A stretch of DNA of 64,000 nt from Kitasatospora aureofaciens (GTDB lineage: Bacteria; Actinomycetota; Actinomycetes; Streptomycetales; Streptomycetaceae): positions 62,001 through 126,000 of the forward strand of contig NZ_JPRF03000016.1 of assembly GCF_001188955.3 (NCBI RefSeq). The letters are read 5' to 3'. The notes under the pieces were generated by a model. The model was not told the origin of the DNA, ran no database searches, and worked only from the letters and a program-made list of their open reading frames with translations. Position numbers and translations under genes: made by a program. Positions 40,546 through 50,236 of this stretch are shown here, in pieces (the first letter of the stretch is position 1; every line of letters starts with the position of its first letter).

Positions 40546-43500
40546 TCAGCCCCGGCGGCCCCAACGCCGGCCCTTGCCCTTGCCGCCGCCCTCGCCCCGG
40601 CGGTCGTCCCCGTCGTGCCGGTCACCGCCGTCGCGCGGGCCCGGCTCGCCCGGGCCGCCGCCCTGCTCCCAGCGCGCCCACTCGTCGCGTGAGCCGAGCA
40701 GGGTGTCGGTGAGGCTCGGCAGGTCGTCCATCGGGGTCTCCTCGGCCCACTCGGGCCGGGGCCGCTCGGCGCTGGACTGCGGGTCGACCGCAGACGGGGC
40801 AGCGAGCGGCTGGGCGGCCGACCGACCGTCCACCACCGGCAGCTCGCGGGTGCTGTCCACCTGCTCCCCGGGACGAGCCGGCTCGACCCGCGGCAGGACC
40901 GCGGTCTCGTCCACCGCCGGCACCTTGGGCAGCACGGCCGTCTCGTCCGCCGCCGGCACCTTCGGCAGCACCGCCGTCTCGTCCACCGCCGCCGGAACCC
41001 TGGGCAGCTGGGTGGTCGCCTCGGCGGCCTCCGCAGCCCGGACGGCCGCCTGCCGATCGCGCAGGGTCAGCTCGCGCGTCGCCTCGTCGCCGAGGCCCTC
41101 CGCCGCACCCTGCGGGCTCTCCGGGACCGCCCGCAACTCCGTCGTGGCCGCGTCCCGGCCCGACGGACCCGAACCCGCACCCGAACCCGGCCGATCCGAA
41201 CCCGCACCGGCCCCAGAACCCACACCGGTCCCGGAGCCAGAACCCGAATCGGCTCGGTCCGAAGCCGTCTCCGCCGCCGCAGCAGCCGCCGCGAGCGCCG
41301 CGGCCTGAGCCAGCCGGGCCTCCTCGGCCCGCTGGAGCGCCTCCTCCGCCCGGCGCCGCTGCTCCTCGCGCGCCAGCTCCCGCTGCCGCTGGAGCTCCGC
41401 CTGGGCGGCCGCCTCGGCGGCGATCCGCTGGCGCTCGGCGGCCTCCGCGGCCAGCCGCGCCTCTTCCTCGGCCCGCCGACGGGCTTCCTCCTCGGCGCGG
41501 CGGCGCGCTTCCTCCTCCGCGCGGCGGCGGGCCTCCTCCTCGGCCTTGCGCCGGGCCTCGGCGGCGGCCCGCTCCGCCTCCTCCTTGGCCACCCGCTCCT
41601 TCTCGGCCTGCTCGGCCCGCAGCTGCGCCAGCACCTCCTGGCGCTTGCGCTCGGCGGCCTCCTCCTCGGCCTTCTTGCGGGCCTCCTCCGCGGCGCGCCG
41701 CTCGGCCTCCTCCTTGGCCAGCCGCTCCTGTTCGGCGCGCGCGGCCTTCTCCTGCTCGGAGAGCGGCAGCTCCCGGTCGAGCCGGTGCCGGATGGCGGTG
41801 GTGACGGAGCCGGGGGCCTGGCTGCCGTCCACGACCAGGTAGCGCGCCGGGTCGGCGGCCGCGAGGGCGAGGAAGCCGGACCGGACCCGCTGGTGGAACT
41901 CGGTGGGCTCGGACTCCAGCCGGTCCAGCGCCTCGGTGAAGCGCTCCCGGGCCCTGTTCGGGTCGACGTCCAGCACCACGGTCAGATCGGGCAGCAGCCC
42001 GCCGGTCGCCCAGCGGGAGATCCGGGCGACCTCGGTGGCGGCCAGGTCGCGCCCGGCGCCCTGGTAGGCGATGGAGGAGTCCATGTACCGGTCGGTGATC
42101 ACCACGGCGCCGCGGGCGAGGGCCGGCCGGATGACGTTCTCGACGTGCTCGGCGCGGTCGGCGGCGTAGATCAGCGCCTCGGCGCGGTGGGACAGGCCGG
42201 TGTTGCCGACGTCCAGTACGAGGCCGCGCAGCCGCTGGCCGACCGGGCTGCCGCCGGGCTCGCGGGTGAGCACGACCTCGTGCCCCTTGCCGCGGATCCA
42301 CTCGGCGAGCGCCTGGGCCTGGGTGGACTTGCCGGCGCCGTCCCCGCCCTCCAGGGCGATGAAGAAGCCGGTGCCCGCGCCGCGGTGCGGCACCGGGCCG
42401 CTGCCGCCGCGCACCGCGTCCACCAGGTCCCGGCCGAACGGCACGGTGCCGCGCCGGTCGTCGGTGCGCAGCAGCACGACGGCGGCGAGCACCAGCGTGA
42501 GCAGGCCCGAGGTGGCGACGGCGAGGGCGGCCCCGCCGTGGATGAAGGTGAAGGAGCCGGGCTCGACGGTGCCGTACTCGACGTCCCCGTAGGCCGCGGC
42601 GATCAGCGGCACGGCGACCAGCGCGGCGGCGACCACGGCCCGCAGCACCGCGTGCAGGTGCTCGGTGACCTTGGGCAGCCGGGCCTCCTCGACCTCCTGG
42701 GCGAGCAGGGTGCGCCCGGCCGAGACGACGATCCCGGCGGCCAGCCCGGCCACCACGGTGAGCAGCAGGACCAGCACGAAGTCCAGCACCAGCCCGGCCA
42801 GGATCAGCGCGACGCCCTCGGTGAGCAGCGCCAGCGCGAGCAGCCGGCGGCGGGAGAGCGACGGCAGGGTGGCCCGGGTGAGCCCGGCACCGAGCGCGGG
42901 GGCGCCGGCCGCCGCGAGCACGATCAGGCCGTAGCCGATCGGCCCGGCCCGGTGCTCGGCGGCCGTGAGCAGCGCCAGTGCGGCGACGCCCGCCATCGAG
43001 GCGAACCCGGCCGCGACGGCGAAGGTGAAGTACGGGGCGCTGCCGGTGCGGCCCTTGCTCAGGGCGGGGCCGGGGGTCGCGTCCGTCGGGGCGCGCAGGC
43101 CGGTCAGCGGCGAGTGCGGGGCGACGGCCACCGGACCGCCGGGCAGCTGCTGGAGGTAGCCGCGGACGGCCGCGGCGGCGAACAGGCCGGCCGCACCGAG
43201 CGACGCGAAGGTCAGCTGGTGGGCACGCAGCCAGTCCGAGCCGAGCGCCGCGCCGATGTTGTTGAGCAGGGTGAAGACGACCAGGCCGACGGCGCCGAGC
43301 GCCACGGTGACCCAGCCGGTGAACCGGTCGAGACTCCGGACGGTGTCCAGGTTGGCGGCGGCCGGCCGCTGTTCGGCGGCGGGCGCGTACGGGTTGGCCG
43401 GCGGCAGCAGGCCGGGGACGGCGGCGGCCTTGGCGATCCCCCACACCCGCTCGGCGGCACCGGTGAGGAACACCGTGGCGAGCAGCACGTAGGTGGCCGC

Positions 43501-43965
43501 GCCGGAGGGCTTCGGGCCGGAGCCCAGCCAGACCGTCCACCAGGGCGCGATGCCGATCAGCAGGGCTCGCAGCGCGTCCGCGCCGAACAACGTCCAGCGC
43601 CGGTCGAGCTTCCCGGCGACCAGCCGGTGCACCGGCTCCAGCAACGCCACGCCGACCAGCCCGGTGGCCACCACCCGAACGGCCAGGACCGCCGCGGTGG
43701 CGAAGGCGAGGCTGCGCGGCAGGTCGCCGAACTGGCCTGCCCGGGCGGCGGCGATCACGGTGAGCGCGAGCAGCACCAGAAGCCCGAGCCGGTCGGCGGT
43801 GCCGCCGATCAGCTGGGTGGTCCACAGGCGCCGGTAGGGCCTGGTCCGCAACAGTGCCCGGGCCCGGTCCACGGGGGTTCCGGCGGGCGCGACCTCGGGC
43901 AGGTCCGGCCCGGTGGCTCTGGCGGCCGGGGCGGCGCTGGGGATGGGCTGCTCCTCGCTCGTCAT
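40546..43965 (-). CDS. tmk: Thymidylate kinase fused to an MFS-like membrane domain and a coiled-coil tail
   Basis: A 1139-residue protein. Residues about 36-510 form some 12 transmembrane helices of MFS type. Residues about 530-740 are a complete dTMP kinase: P-loop FIALEGGDGAGKST, LTREPGGSPVGQRLR, the DR motif VITDRYMDSSIAYQG and the LID region ESEPTEFHQRVR. Residues about 732-892 are a Glu/Ala/Arg coiled coil with repeats of EEEARRRA. The remainder is disordered with three DETAVLPKVPA repeats and a basic C-terminus. dTMP kinase makes dTDP for DNA synthesis; usual length is about 210 residues. The long fused form is characteristic of streptomycetes and would fix the enzyme at the membrane. 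Confidence 0.92.
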   Translation of the reverse strand: MTSEEQPIPSAAPAARATGPDLPEVAPAGTPVDRARALLRTRPYRRLWTTQLIGGTADRLGLLVLLALTVIAAARAGQFGDLPRSLAFATAAVLAVRVVATGLVGVALLEPVHRLVAGKLDRRWTLFGADALRALLIGIAPWWTVWLGSGPKPSGAATYVLLATVFLTGAAERVWGIAKAAAVPGLLPPANPYAPAAEQRPAAANLDTVRSLDRFTGWVTVALGAVGLVVFTLLNNIGAALGSDWLRAHQLTFASLGAAGLFAAAAVRGYLQQLPGGPVAVAPHSPLTGLRAPTDATPGPALSKGRTGSAPYFTFAVAAGFASMAGVAALALLTAAEHRAGPIGYGLIVLAAAGAPALGAGLTRATLPSLSRRRLLALALLTEGVALILAGLVLDFVLVLLLTVVAGLAAGIVVSAGRTLLAQEVEEARLPKVTEHLHAVLRAVVAAALVAVPLIAAAYGDVEYGTVEPGSFTFIHGGAALAVATSGLLTLVLAAVVLLRTDDRRGTVPFGRDLVDAVRGGSGPVPHRGAGTGFFIALEGGDGAGKSTQAQALAEWIRGKGHEVVLTREPGGSPVGQRLRGLVLDVGNTGLSHRAEALIYAADRAEHVENVIRPALARGAVVITDRYMDSSIAYQGAGRDLAATEVARISRWATGGLLPDLTVVLDVDPNRARERFTEALDRLESEPTEFHQRVRSGFLALAAADPARYLVVDGSQAPGSVTTAIRHRLDRELPLSEQEKAARAEQERLAKEEAERRAAEEARKKAEEEAAERKRQEVLAQLRAEQAEKERVAKEEAERAAAEARRKAEEEARRRAEEEARRRAEEEARRRAEEEARLAAEAAERQRIAAEAAAQAELQRQRELAREEQRRRAEEALQRAEEARLAQAAALAAAAAAAETASDRADSGSGSGTGVGSGAGAGSDRPGSGAGSGPSGRDAATTELRAVPESPQGAAEGLGDEATRELTLRDRQAAVRAAEAAEATTQLPRVPAAVDETAVLPKVPAADETAVLPKVPAVDETAVLPRVEPARPGEQVDSTRELPVVDGRSAAQPLAAPSAVDPQSSAERPRPEWAEETPMDDLPSLTDTLLGSRDEWARWEQGGGPGEPGPRDGGDRHDGDDRRGEGGGKGKGRRWGRRG

Positions 43966-44288
43966 ACGGTCAGCGTAGCGGTCTGGGCTTTGCCCGATTG
44001 AGATGAACGGGGTTCCGGTTCCCCGTCATCACCGGCTTGTGACGATCCCCGCACAGAGCGGTCGGCCGCCCCGCACGGACCAGGGGCCGCCCCGCACAGT
44101 CCCGGCGTCCGGGCCGCACAGTCCCAGACGGCCGCCCCGGACGCCGTGGGCCCCCGGTCCCGCGCCGCCGCAGCCGTACCGGTCACGCGCCGACCCCGGA
44201 CGGGCCTCGGGCCCACACCCCCGGACGAACGCCGGGCCCGCGCTCCCGGACGGGGGGCACGGGCCCGGTGGTACCGCTGTCGGAGGGA

Positions 44289-47168
44289 TCAGCCCTCGTC
44301 GGTGGCGGCGGCCTTGCCCGCGGCGGTCTTGCCGGCCGCGGCCTTCTTCGTGGCCGTCTTCTTCGCCGTCGCCGTCTTGGCGGTGGTGGTCTTCTTCGCG
44401 GCCGTCTTCTTGGCGGCGGTCTTGGTCGCCGCCGTCTTGGTGGTGGTCGTCTTCTTGGCCGCCGCCTTCTTCGCCGGGGCCTTCTTCGCCGCCTTCTTCA
44501 CCGGCCCGCGGGCCCGCTTCTCGGCGAGCAGCTCGTAGCCGCGCTCCGGGGTGATGGTCTCGACGTCGTCGTCCTTGCGCAGCGTGGCGTTGGTCTCGCC
44601 GTCGGTCACGTACGGGCCGAACCGGCCGTCCTTGACCACCACCGGGCGCTCGCTGACCGGGTCGGTGCCCAGCTCCTTGAGCGGCGGGGCGGCGGCGGCC
44701 CGGCCGCGCTGCTTGGGCTGGGCGTAGATCGCCAGCGCCTCTTCGAGGGTGATCGTGAAGAGCTGGTCCTCGCTGGTGAGCGAGCGGGAGTCGGTGCCGC
44801 GCTTGAGGTACGGGCCGTAGCGGCCGTTCTGCGCGGTGATCTCCGCGCCCTCGGCGTCGGTGCCGACCACGCGCGGCAGCGAGAGCAGCCGCAGCGCGTC
44901 CTCCAGGGTGACGGTGTCCAGCGACATCGTCTTGAACAGCGAGGCGGTGCGCGGCTTGACCGCGTTCTTGCCGGTCTTCGGCGTGCCCTCGGGCAGGATC
45001 TCGGTCACGTACGGGCCGTAGCGGCCGTCCTTGGCGACCAGCATGTTGCCGGTGACCGGGTCCGGGCCGAGCTCGAAGTCGCCGCTGGGCTTGGCCAGCA
45101 GCTCCTCGGCCAGCTCGACGGTCAGCTCGTCCGGCGGCAGCTCGTCCGGGATGTCGGCGCGCTGGCCGGGCTCGCCCTCGACGGCGGAGGCGCGCTCGAC
45201 GTACGGGCCGTAGCGGCCGACCCGCAGGGTGATGTCCTCGCTGATCCGGAACGAGCTGATCTCCCGGGCGTCGATCGCGCCGAGGTCGGTGACCAGCTCC
45301 TTCAGGCCGCCCAGGTGGTCGCCGTCGCCGTTGCCGGCCTCGGCGGCGGCACCGGCCGCGCCCTCGCCCTCGCCGAAGTAGAAGCGCTTCAGCCACGGCA
45401 CGGACTGCGCCTCACCGGCGGCGATCCGGTCGAGGTCGTCCTCCATCTTGGCGGTGAAGTCGTAGTCGACCAGCCGGCCGAAGTGCTTCTCCAGCAGGTT
45501 AACCACGGCGAAGGAGAGGAAGGACGGGACGAGCGCCGTGCCCTTCTTGAACACGTACCTGCGCTGGATGATCGTGTCGATGATCGACGCGTAGGTGGAG
45601 GGACGGCCGATCTCCCGGTCCTCCAGCTCCTTGACCAGCGAGGCCTCGGTGTAGCGGGCCGGCGGCTTGGTGGCGTGGCCCTCCGGGGTGATCCGGTCGG
45701 CGGCCAGCGGGTCGCCCTGGGCGACCTGGGGCAGCCGGCGCTCGCGGTCGTCGAGCTCGGCGTTCGGGTCGTCGGCGCCCTCGACGTAGGCCTTGAGGAA
45801 GCCGTGGAAGGTGATGATCTTGCCGGAGGCGGAGAACTCGACGTCCCGGCCGTCGGCGGAGGCGCCGCCGACCCGGACGGTGACCGACTGGCCGACCGCG
45901 TCCTTCATCTGGGAGGCGACGGTGCGCATCCAGATCAGCTCGTACAGCCGGAAGTCGTCGCCGCTCAGCCCGGTCTCGGCGGGGGTGCGGAAGCGGTCGC
46001 CGGAGGGGCGGACGGCCTCGTGCGCCTCCTGGGCGTTCTTGACCTTGCTGGCGTAGGTGCGCGGGGCGTCCGGCAGGTAGTCCGCGCCGTAGAGCTGGGT
46101 GACCTGCGCGCGGGCGGCGGCGATCGCGGTGTCCGACAGGGTGGTGGAGTCGGTGCGCATATAGGTGATGAAGCCGTTCTCGTACAGCTTCTGGGCCACC
46201 TGCATGGTCCGCTTGGCGCCGAAGCCCAGCTTGCGGCTGGCCTCCTGCTGGAGCGTGGTGGTGCGGAACGGCGCGTACGGCGAGCGGCGGTAGGGCTTGG
46301 ACTCGACGCTGCGGACGCTGAACGCGGTCTGCGCCAGGGCGGCGGCCAGCTGGCGGGCGGCCTGCTCGTCCAGGTGCAGGGTGTTGGTGCTGCCGGCCTT
46401 GAGCCGGCCGTCCGAACCGAAGTCACGGCCGCTGGCGATCCGCTTGCCGTCGACCGAGGCCAGCCGGGCGCCGAAGGTCTCCGGGTTGGCGGCGTCGGCC
46501 GGCGTGCGACCGGTGCCGAAGGTGCCGACCAGGTCCCAGTACGAGGCGGTGCGGAAGGCCATCCGCTCACGCTCCCGCTCGACCACCAGACGGGTCGCCA
46601 CGGACTGCACCCGGCCCGCCGACAGCTTCGGCATGACCTTCTTCCACAGCACCGGCGAGACCTCGAAGCCGTAGAGGCGGTCGAGGATGCGGCGGGTCTC
46701 CTGGGCGTCGACCAGGCGCTGGTTCAGCTCGCGCGGGTTGGCCACCGCCTCCTGGATCGCCGTCTTGGTGATCTCGTGGAACACCATCCGGTGCACCGGC
46801 ACCTTGGGCTTGAGCACCTGCTGGAGGTGCCACGCGATGGCCTCGCCCTCGCGGTCCTCATCGGTGGCGAGGAAGAGCTCGTCGGACTCCGCGAGCAGCG
46901 ACTTCAACTTGCTGACCTGGGACTTCTTGTCCGCGTTGACCACGTAGATGGGCGCGAAGTCGTGGTCGACGTCCACTCCGAGGCGGCGCACCTCGCCGGT
47001 GTACTTGTCCGGCACCTCGGCCGCGGTGCTGGGCAGGTCGCGGATGTGCCCGACGCTCGCCTCGACGATGTAGCCGGGGCCAAGGTAGCCCTTGATCGTC
47101 TTCGCCTTGGCCGGCGACTCGACAATGACGAGTCGCTGTCCGTGCGCGGTCTCGCTGCTCGGGGACAC
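44289..47168 (-). CDS. topA: DNA topoisomerase I, type IA
   Basis: A 959-residue enzyme that relaxes negative supercoils. The Toprim domain is VIVESPAKAKTIKGYL with ATDEDREGEAIAWHL (metal-binding acidic residues). The catalytic Tyr336 lies in FITYMRTDST. The C-terminal part has four GRYGPYV-type Toprim-C repeats instead of zinc fingers, and ends in a Lys/Ala/Thr tail of about 70 residues, the actinobacterial pattern that speeds strand passage. GTG 47168 lies downstream of a purine-rich GGGAGAGAAG. Divergent or upstream genes are on the same strand. Essential housekeeping function. Confidence 0.96.
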   Translation of the reverse strand: MSPSSETAHGQRLVIVESPAKAKTIKGYLGPGYIVEASVGHIRDLPSTAAEVPDKYTGEVRRLGVDVDHDFAPIYVVNADKKSQVSKLKSLLAESDELFLATDEDREGEAIAWHLQQVLKPKVPVHRMVFHEITKTAIQEAVANPRELNQRLVDAQETRRILDRLYGFEVSPVLWKKVMPKLSAGRVQSVATRLVVERERERMAFRTASYWDLVGTFGTGRTPADAANPETFGARLASVDGKRIASGRDFGSDGRLKAGSTNTLHLDEQAARQLAAALAQTAFSVRSVESKPYRRSPYAPFRTTTLQQEASRKLGFGAKRTMQVAQKLYENGFITYMRTDSTTLSDTAIAAARAQVTQLYGADYLPDAPRTYASKVKNAQEAHEAVRPSGDRFRTPAETGLSGDDFRLYELIWMRTVASQMKDAVGQSVTVRVGGASADGRDVEFSASGKIITFHGFLKAYVEGADDPNAELDDRERRLPQVAQGDPLAADRITPEGHATKPPARYTEASLVKELEDREIGRPSTYASIIDTIIQRRYVFKKGTALVPSFLSFAVVNLLEKHFGRLVDYDFTAKMEDDLDRIAAGEAQSVPWLKRFYFGEGEGAAGAAAEAGNGDGDHLGGLKELVTDLGAIDAREISSFRISEDITLRVGRYGPYVERASAVEGEPGQRADIPDELPPDELTVELAEELLAKPSGDFELGPDPVTGNMLVAKDGRYGPYVTEILPEGTPKTGKNAVKPRTASLFKTMSLDTVTLEDALRLLSLPRVVGTDAEGAEITAQNGRYGPYLKRGTDSRSLTSEDQLFTITLEEALAIYAQPKQRGRAAAAPPLKELGTDPVSERPVVVKDGRFGPYVTDGETNATLRKDDDVETITPERGYELLAEKRARGPVKKAAKKAPAKKAAAKKTTTTKTAATKTAAKKTAAKKTTTAKTATAKKTATKKAAAGKTAAGKAAATDEG

Positions 47169-47511
47169 CTTCGCTCTTCTCTCCCGGTCCTGATTGGCTG
47201 GTCGGCGCTGGCAGCACGGGCTGCGCTCCGCCCGACCCCTCCACCGTCCCGGGGTCGCCGCTGAACGACACCCCACCAGCGGAGTGTGACCGTACCCCGG
47301 CCACCCTTGTCAAACGGACGGATCCCGCTTTTTCGCTTGCCGCGCTCACCGACGCCACTCGAACGGTAACCCGATGACGGAGGTTCGCGCCCCGTGGAGG
47401 GGGGCTTCGGCAGGTTCCGGAGGATGGAATGACGGATTTCAAGATCTGTCAACGGATAAATCGGGGCGCTCGCGGTATGCGGTACTGCGCCCTCCGGATC
47501 ACGCCGGGGCC
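47169..47511. other. topA upstream region
   Basis: This 343-bp spacer contains the topA promoter region. A lower-GC patch lies at 47320-47345 and 47425-47465. I see no well-spaced promoter pair and no ORF. In streptomycetes topA expression responds to supercoiling through its promoter, so this stretch is of regulatory interest. Confidence 0.4.
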
Positions 47512-47979
47512 TCAGCGGCCCAACGCGGCCAGAAGTCCGGCGCCCGCCACCAGACAGGCCGCGCCCAGTGCACCCCACAGCAGGTCGACGGCCGCCGCCC
47601 GGCCGGCCTCCCCGGCCGCCAGCACGGCCCGGCAGGGGCGGTCCGGGTCGTAGCAGATCCGCACCGGGGCGCCGGGGGCGAAACGCTCCGGCCGGCGCAG
47701 CGGGGTGTGCCCGCGCGGGCGGGTGAGCACGAGTTCGGCGATCCGGCCGGCCCCGGAGCGGTCCGCGCAACCCTCCGGCGACAGCACTGAGAAGGACAGC
47801 AGCGGCGCGCTGTCGAGCTGACCGTGCGCGTCGTTCTCGGCGACGACCGTGGCCACCGCCGACACCCCCCGGCGGCGCACCCAGTGGCGCAGGCGCACTT
47901 CGGCGGCGCACCACAGCAACAGCACGCCACCGAAGAGCGCGAGCACCAGCCCGCTCACGGCCGCCGTCGTCGTGTCCAC
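47512..47979 (-). CDS. Small membrane protein, DUF3592-like
   Basis: A 155-residue protein with an N-terminal transmembrane helix (SGLVLALFGGVLLLWCAAEV) and a C-terminal one (AVDLLWGALGAACLVAGAGLLAAL). Between them is a small beta domain: VSAVATVVAENDAHGQLDSAPLLSFSVLSPEGC, then PGAPVRICYDPDRPCRAVLA. That is the layout of DUF3592 proteins, which have no known function. ATG 47979 is close to a palindrome at 48000-48026. Confidence 0.72.
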   Translation of the reverse strand: MDTTTAAVSGLVLALFGGVLLLWCAAEVRLRHWVRRRGVSAVATVVAENDAHGQLDSAPLLSFSVLSPEGCADRSGAGRIAELVLTRPRGHTPLRRPERFAPGAPVRICYDPDRPCRAVLAAGEAGRAAAVDLLWGALGAACLVAGAGLLAALGR

Positions 47980-47999
47980 CCCTGGCCCCCGGCTCCCCA

Positions 48000-48026
48000 G
48001 CTCTGTCCACAGCCTGTGGACAGAGC
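48000..48026. terminator. Palindrome with the same core as the one at 9309-9359
   Basis: GCTCTGTCCACAG (48000-48012) and its reverse complement (48014-48026) flank one C. The central GTCCACAG-N-CTGTGGAC matches the 51-bp palindrome at 9309-9359. It may terminate the minus-strand methyltransferase gene that ends at 48280, or bind a protein. Confidence 0.5.
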
Positions 48027-48279
48027 CTCACAGCAGCCGACCAACAGGGGGCGGCCGAGCGGGGACCACGGGGCGAACCTGGGGGCACCGGCAGGTGAAC
48101 GGGGGGATCCGCAGCCTCACGCGGGGCCGTGGCGGCTCGAGGGAGCTGCCGGACGGGCCTGACCGGCCTGACCGGACCGGCCTGACCGGACCGGCCTTCG
48201 CCGGACGGGCCTTGCCGGGCAGGCCTCGCCGGAGCGGGCTTCACCGGGCCATACCGACCCGGCCTCAGCGAACCGGGCC
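48027..48279. repeat. Short direct repeats downstream of a methyltransferase gene
   Basis: Repeats of CCTGACCGGACCGG (48160-48195) and a tandem duplication of GGCCTCAGCGAACC at about 48262-48290, the second copy holding the stop codon of the minus-strand methyltransferase gene. No ORF is supported here. Confidence 0.5.
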
Positions 48280-49812
48280 TCAGCGAACCGGGTTGATGAA
48301 CCCCTGCTCGGTCAGCAGCCGGAGCGACTCCGGCACCCGGTCCCGGAGCACGACCCGGTCCTCGCCCAGCAGGTGCGCGATGGCGTCCACGATCTCGCCC
48401 GCCGACAGCGTCCCGTCGCAGACCCCGACGAACCCGGCGCCGACGGTGTCCACCTTGGTGGCCCGCCGCATGCCCCTGTTGTGCCGCAGCACCACGTGCT
48501 CCGGGTCCTCCGCCCCCGGCGCGCCGACCTGCTCCTGCACCACCTCGTCGGCCAGCACGTAGCGGGCCGCGAGCAGGCCCGCGTCGTCGTGCGAGCGCAG
48601 GAAGTCCTGCCGGTCGAACCACTCGTCGATGTGCGGGCCGAGCGGCTGCTCCACCGGGTGCGGCCACTCCTCCACCCGTACGATCGGACGCTCGGCTCCG
48701 CCGGCCCGCAGGGTGATCCAGCCCATTCCGATGCCCTCGACCCGGCCCGCCTCGAAGGCGTCCAGCCACTCGCCGTACCGGGCCTGGTAGTCGCCGCCGG
48801 GACCGCGGTGGTCACCGCCGTCGCGCAGCCACAACTCGGCGTACTGGGCCACGTCCTGGACCTCGCGCTGAACGATCCACGCGTCCAGTCCGGTGCCCGC
48901 CACCCAGCCGGCCAGCCGCTCGCGCCAGTCCTCGCCCCTGACGTGCTGCCAGTTGGCGAGCAACTGGCAGTAGCCGCCCGGCTCCAGGTGCTCGGCGGCC
49001 GAGCGCACCAGACTGCGGCACAGGTCGTCCCCGGCCATGCCGCCGTCACGGTAGGTGAACCGGCCGGCTGGCGAGATGACGAACGGCGGGTTGGAGACGA
49101 TCAGGTCGAACTTCCGCTCCCCGACCGGCTCGAAGAGGCTCCCGGTGAGCGCCTCGGTGTTCTCGAACCCGGACAGCGCCAGGGTCAGTTCGGTGAACCG
49201 CAGCGCGCGCGGGTTGAGGTCGGTGGCGGTGACGCTACGGGCGTGCCGGGCGGCGTGCAGCGCCTGCACCCCGGAGCCCGAACCGAGGTCCAGCGCGGCC
49301 CGGACGGGCCGGCGCACGGTGATGTTGGCCAGCGTCGTGGACGCCCCGCCGACCCCCAGCACCAGGTCCTTGCGGGACACCCCGTGCGCGGTCTCGCCGG
49401 AGCCGATCCCACCCGCGCCGCCCACCGCGCACCCCAGGTCGGAGACCACCCAGGCATCCGAACTCGGGAGCCCGGCCACCTCGTTGGCGTACGGCCGAAC
49501 GTCCACCGTGGCGCGCACCAGATCGCCGTCCGGGCGCAGCCAGCCGTCCGCCAGGCAGTCCTCCACCGGTAGCGCGGCGGCCGCCGCCTTGTACGGCACC
49601 GGCTGCTGCAGCAGGAACAGCCGCACCAGGGTCTCCAGCGGGGTGCCGCCGCGCGTCGCACGCAGTGCCGGAACGGCCTCGCTACGGGCCAACGCCGCGT
49701 AGCCGGTGGGCCCCAGCAGGTCCAGGCACCCATCGGCGGTGAACGAGGCGGCCAGCAGCGCCTCGCGCAGCTTGGCCAGACGGGTCGGGTCGAGAACGGG
49801 GCTACTGATCAC
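48280..49812 (-). CDS. Class I methyltransferase with winged-helix-like C-terminus (HemK/RsmC-like)
   Basis: A 510-residue protein. Residues 1-150 are a helical N-terminal domain (LLGPTGYAALARSEAVPALRATRGGTPLETLVRLFLLQQPV). The methyltransferase core has motif I ALDLGSGSGVQALHAARH, ATDLNPRAL, and motif IV IVSNPPFVI (NPPF, typical of N-methyltransferases of glutamine, adenine or guanine). The C-terminal 100 residues look like a winged helix (GTLSAGEIVDAIAHLLGEDRVVLRDRVPESLRLLTEQGFINPV). GTG 49812 precedes the conserved ISSPVLDPTRLAKL. The gene belongs to the conserved block with topA and bldG in streptomycetes. Target unknown. Confidence 0.85.
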   Translation of the reverse strand: MISSPVLDPTRLAKLREALLAASFTADGCLDLLGPTGYAALARSEAVPALRATRGGTPLETLVRLFLLQQPVPYKAAAAALPVEDCLADGWLRPDGDLVRATVDVRPYANEVAGLPSSDAWVVSDLGCAVGGAGGIGSGETAHGVSRKDLVLGVGGASTTLANITVRRPVRAALDLGSGSGVQALHAARHARSVTATDLNPRALRFTELTLALSGFENTEALTGSLFEPVGERKFDLIVSNPPFVISPAGRFTYRDGGMAGDDLCRSLVRSAAEHLEPGGYCQLLANWQHVRGEDWRERLAGWVAGTGLDAWIVQREVQDVAQYAELWLRDGGDHRGPGGDYQARYGEWLDAFEAGRVEGIGMGWITLRAGGAERPIVRVEEWPHPVEQPLGPHIDEWFDRQDFLRSHDDAGLLAARYVLADEVVQEQVGAPGAEDPEHVVLRHNRGMRRATKVDTVGAGFVGVCDGTLSAGEIVDAIAHLLGEDRVVLRDRVPESLRLLTEQGFINPVR

Positions 49813-50236
49813 CCCGCCATTGTCCCCCGGTCCACCCCGCCCCGGCCCCACCGGCCCACCAGTCCACACGGAACGGGCGAGGGCCCGCCCTCGGCCGGTC
49901 CCGGCCCGCTACAGGCTTGTCCGGGCCGGCGCGCGGTCGGTCCGCCACCGGGGGGCGGGCCAATCACCACCTCGCCCCGGGCCAGGGGGCCCCACCCCTC
50001 AGCAGGAGCGCGCCCTCACCCACACGCCCCCTGCCACGGCTGAGTCCCCCACCGTCCGGACCGGAACACCGACCGCGAACGCAGGCGCCGGGGCCGAGGT
50101 CGGATCCGGGCCCGGGTCCGGGTCTGGGTCAGGGTCTGGGTCAGGGTCCGGGGAAGGCCGTTCCCTTGAACGGCCCCGGCCCCTGCTGCTTCCCTGACCT
50201 TCCCCGCCTTCCTCCCCCGCTTCTCCGCGCCCTCGA
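49813..50236. other. Intergenic region with hexamer repeats
   Basis: No supported gene in 424 bp. At 50098-50150 GGGTCCGGG, GGGTCTGGG and GGGTCAGGG alternate in 12-nt steps. The methyltransferase promoter (minus strand) should lie in 49815-49900. Confidence 0.45.

Noticed and set aside
44268..47264. A 998-codon open frame opposite topA
   Set aside because: It is the mirror of the topA reading frame. The composition (Gly, Arg, Val, Leu, Glu, His) is that of an antisense shadow and no motif is seen.
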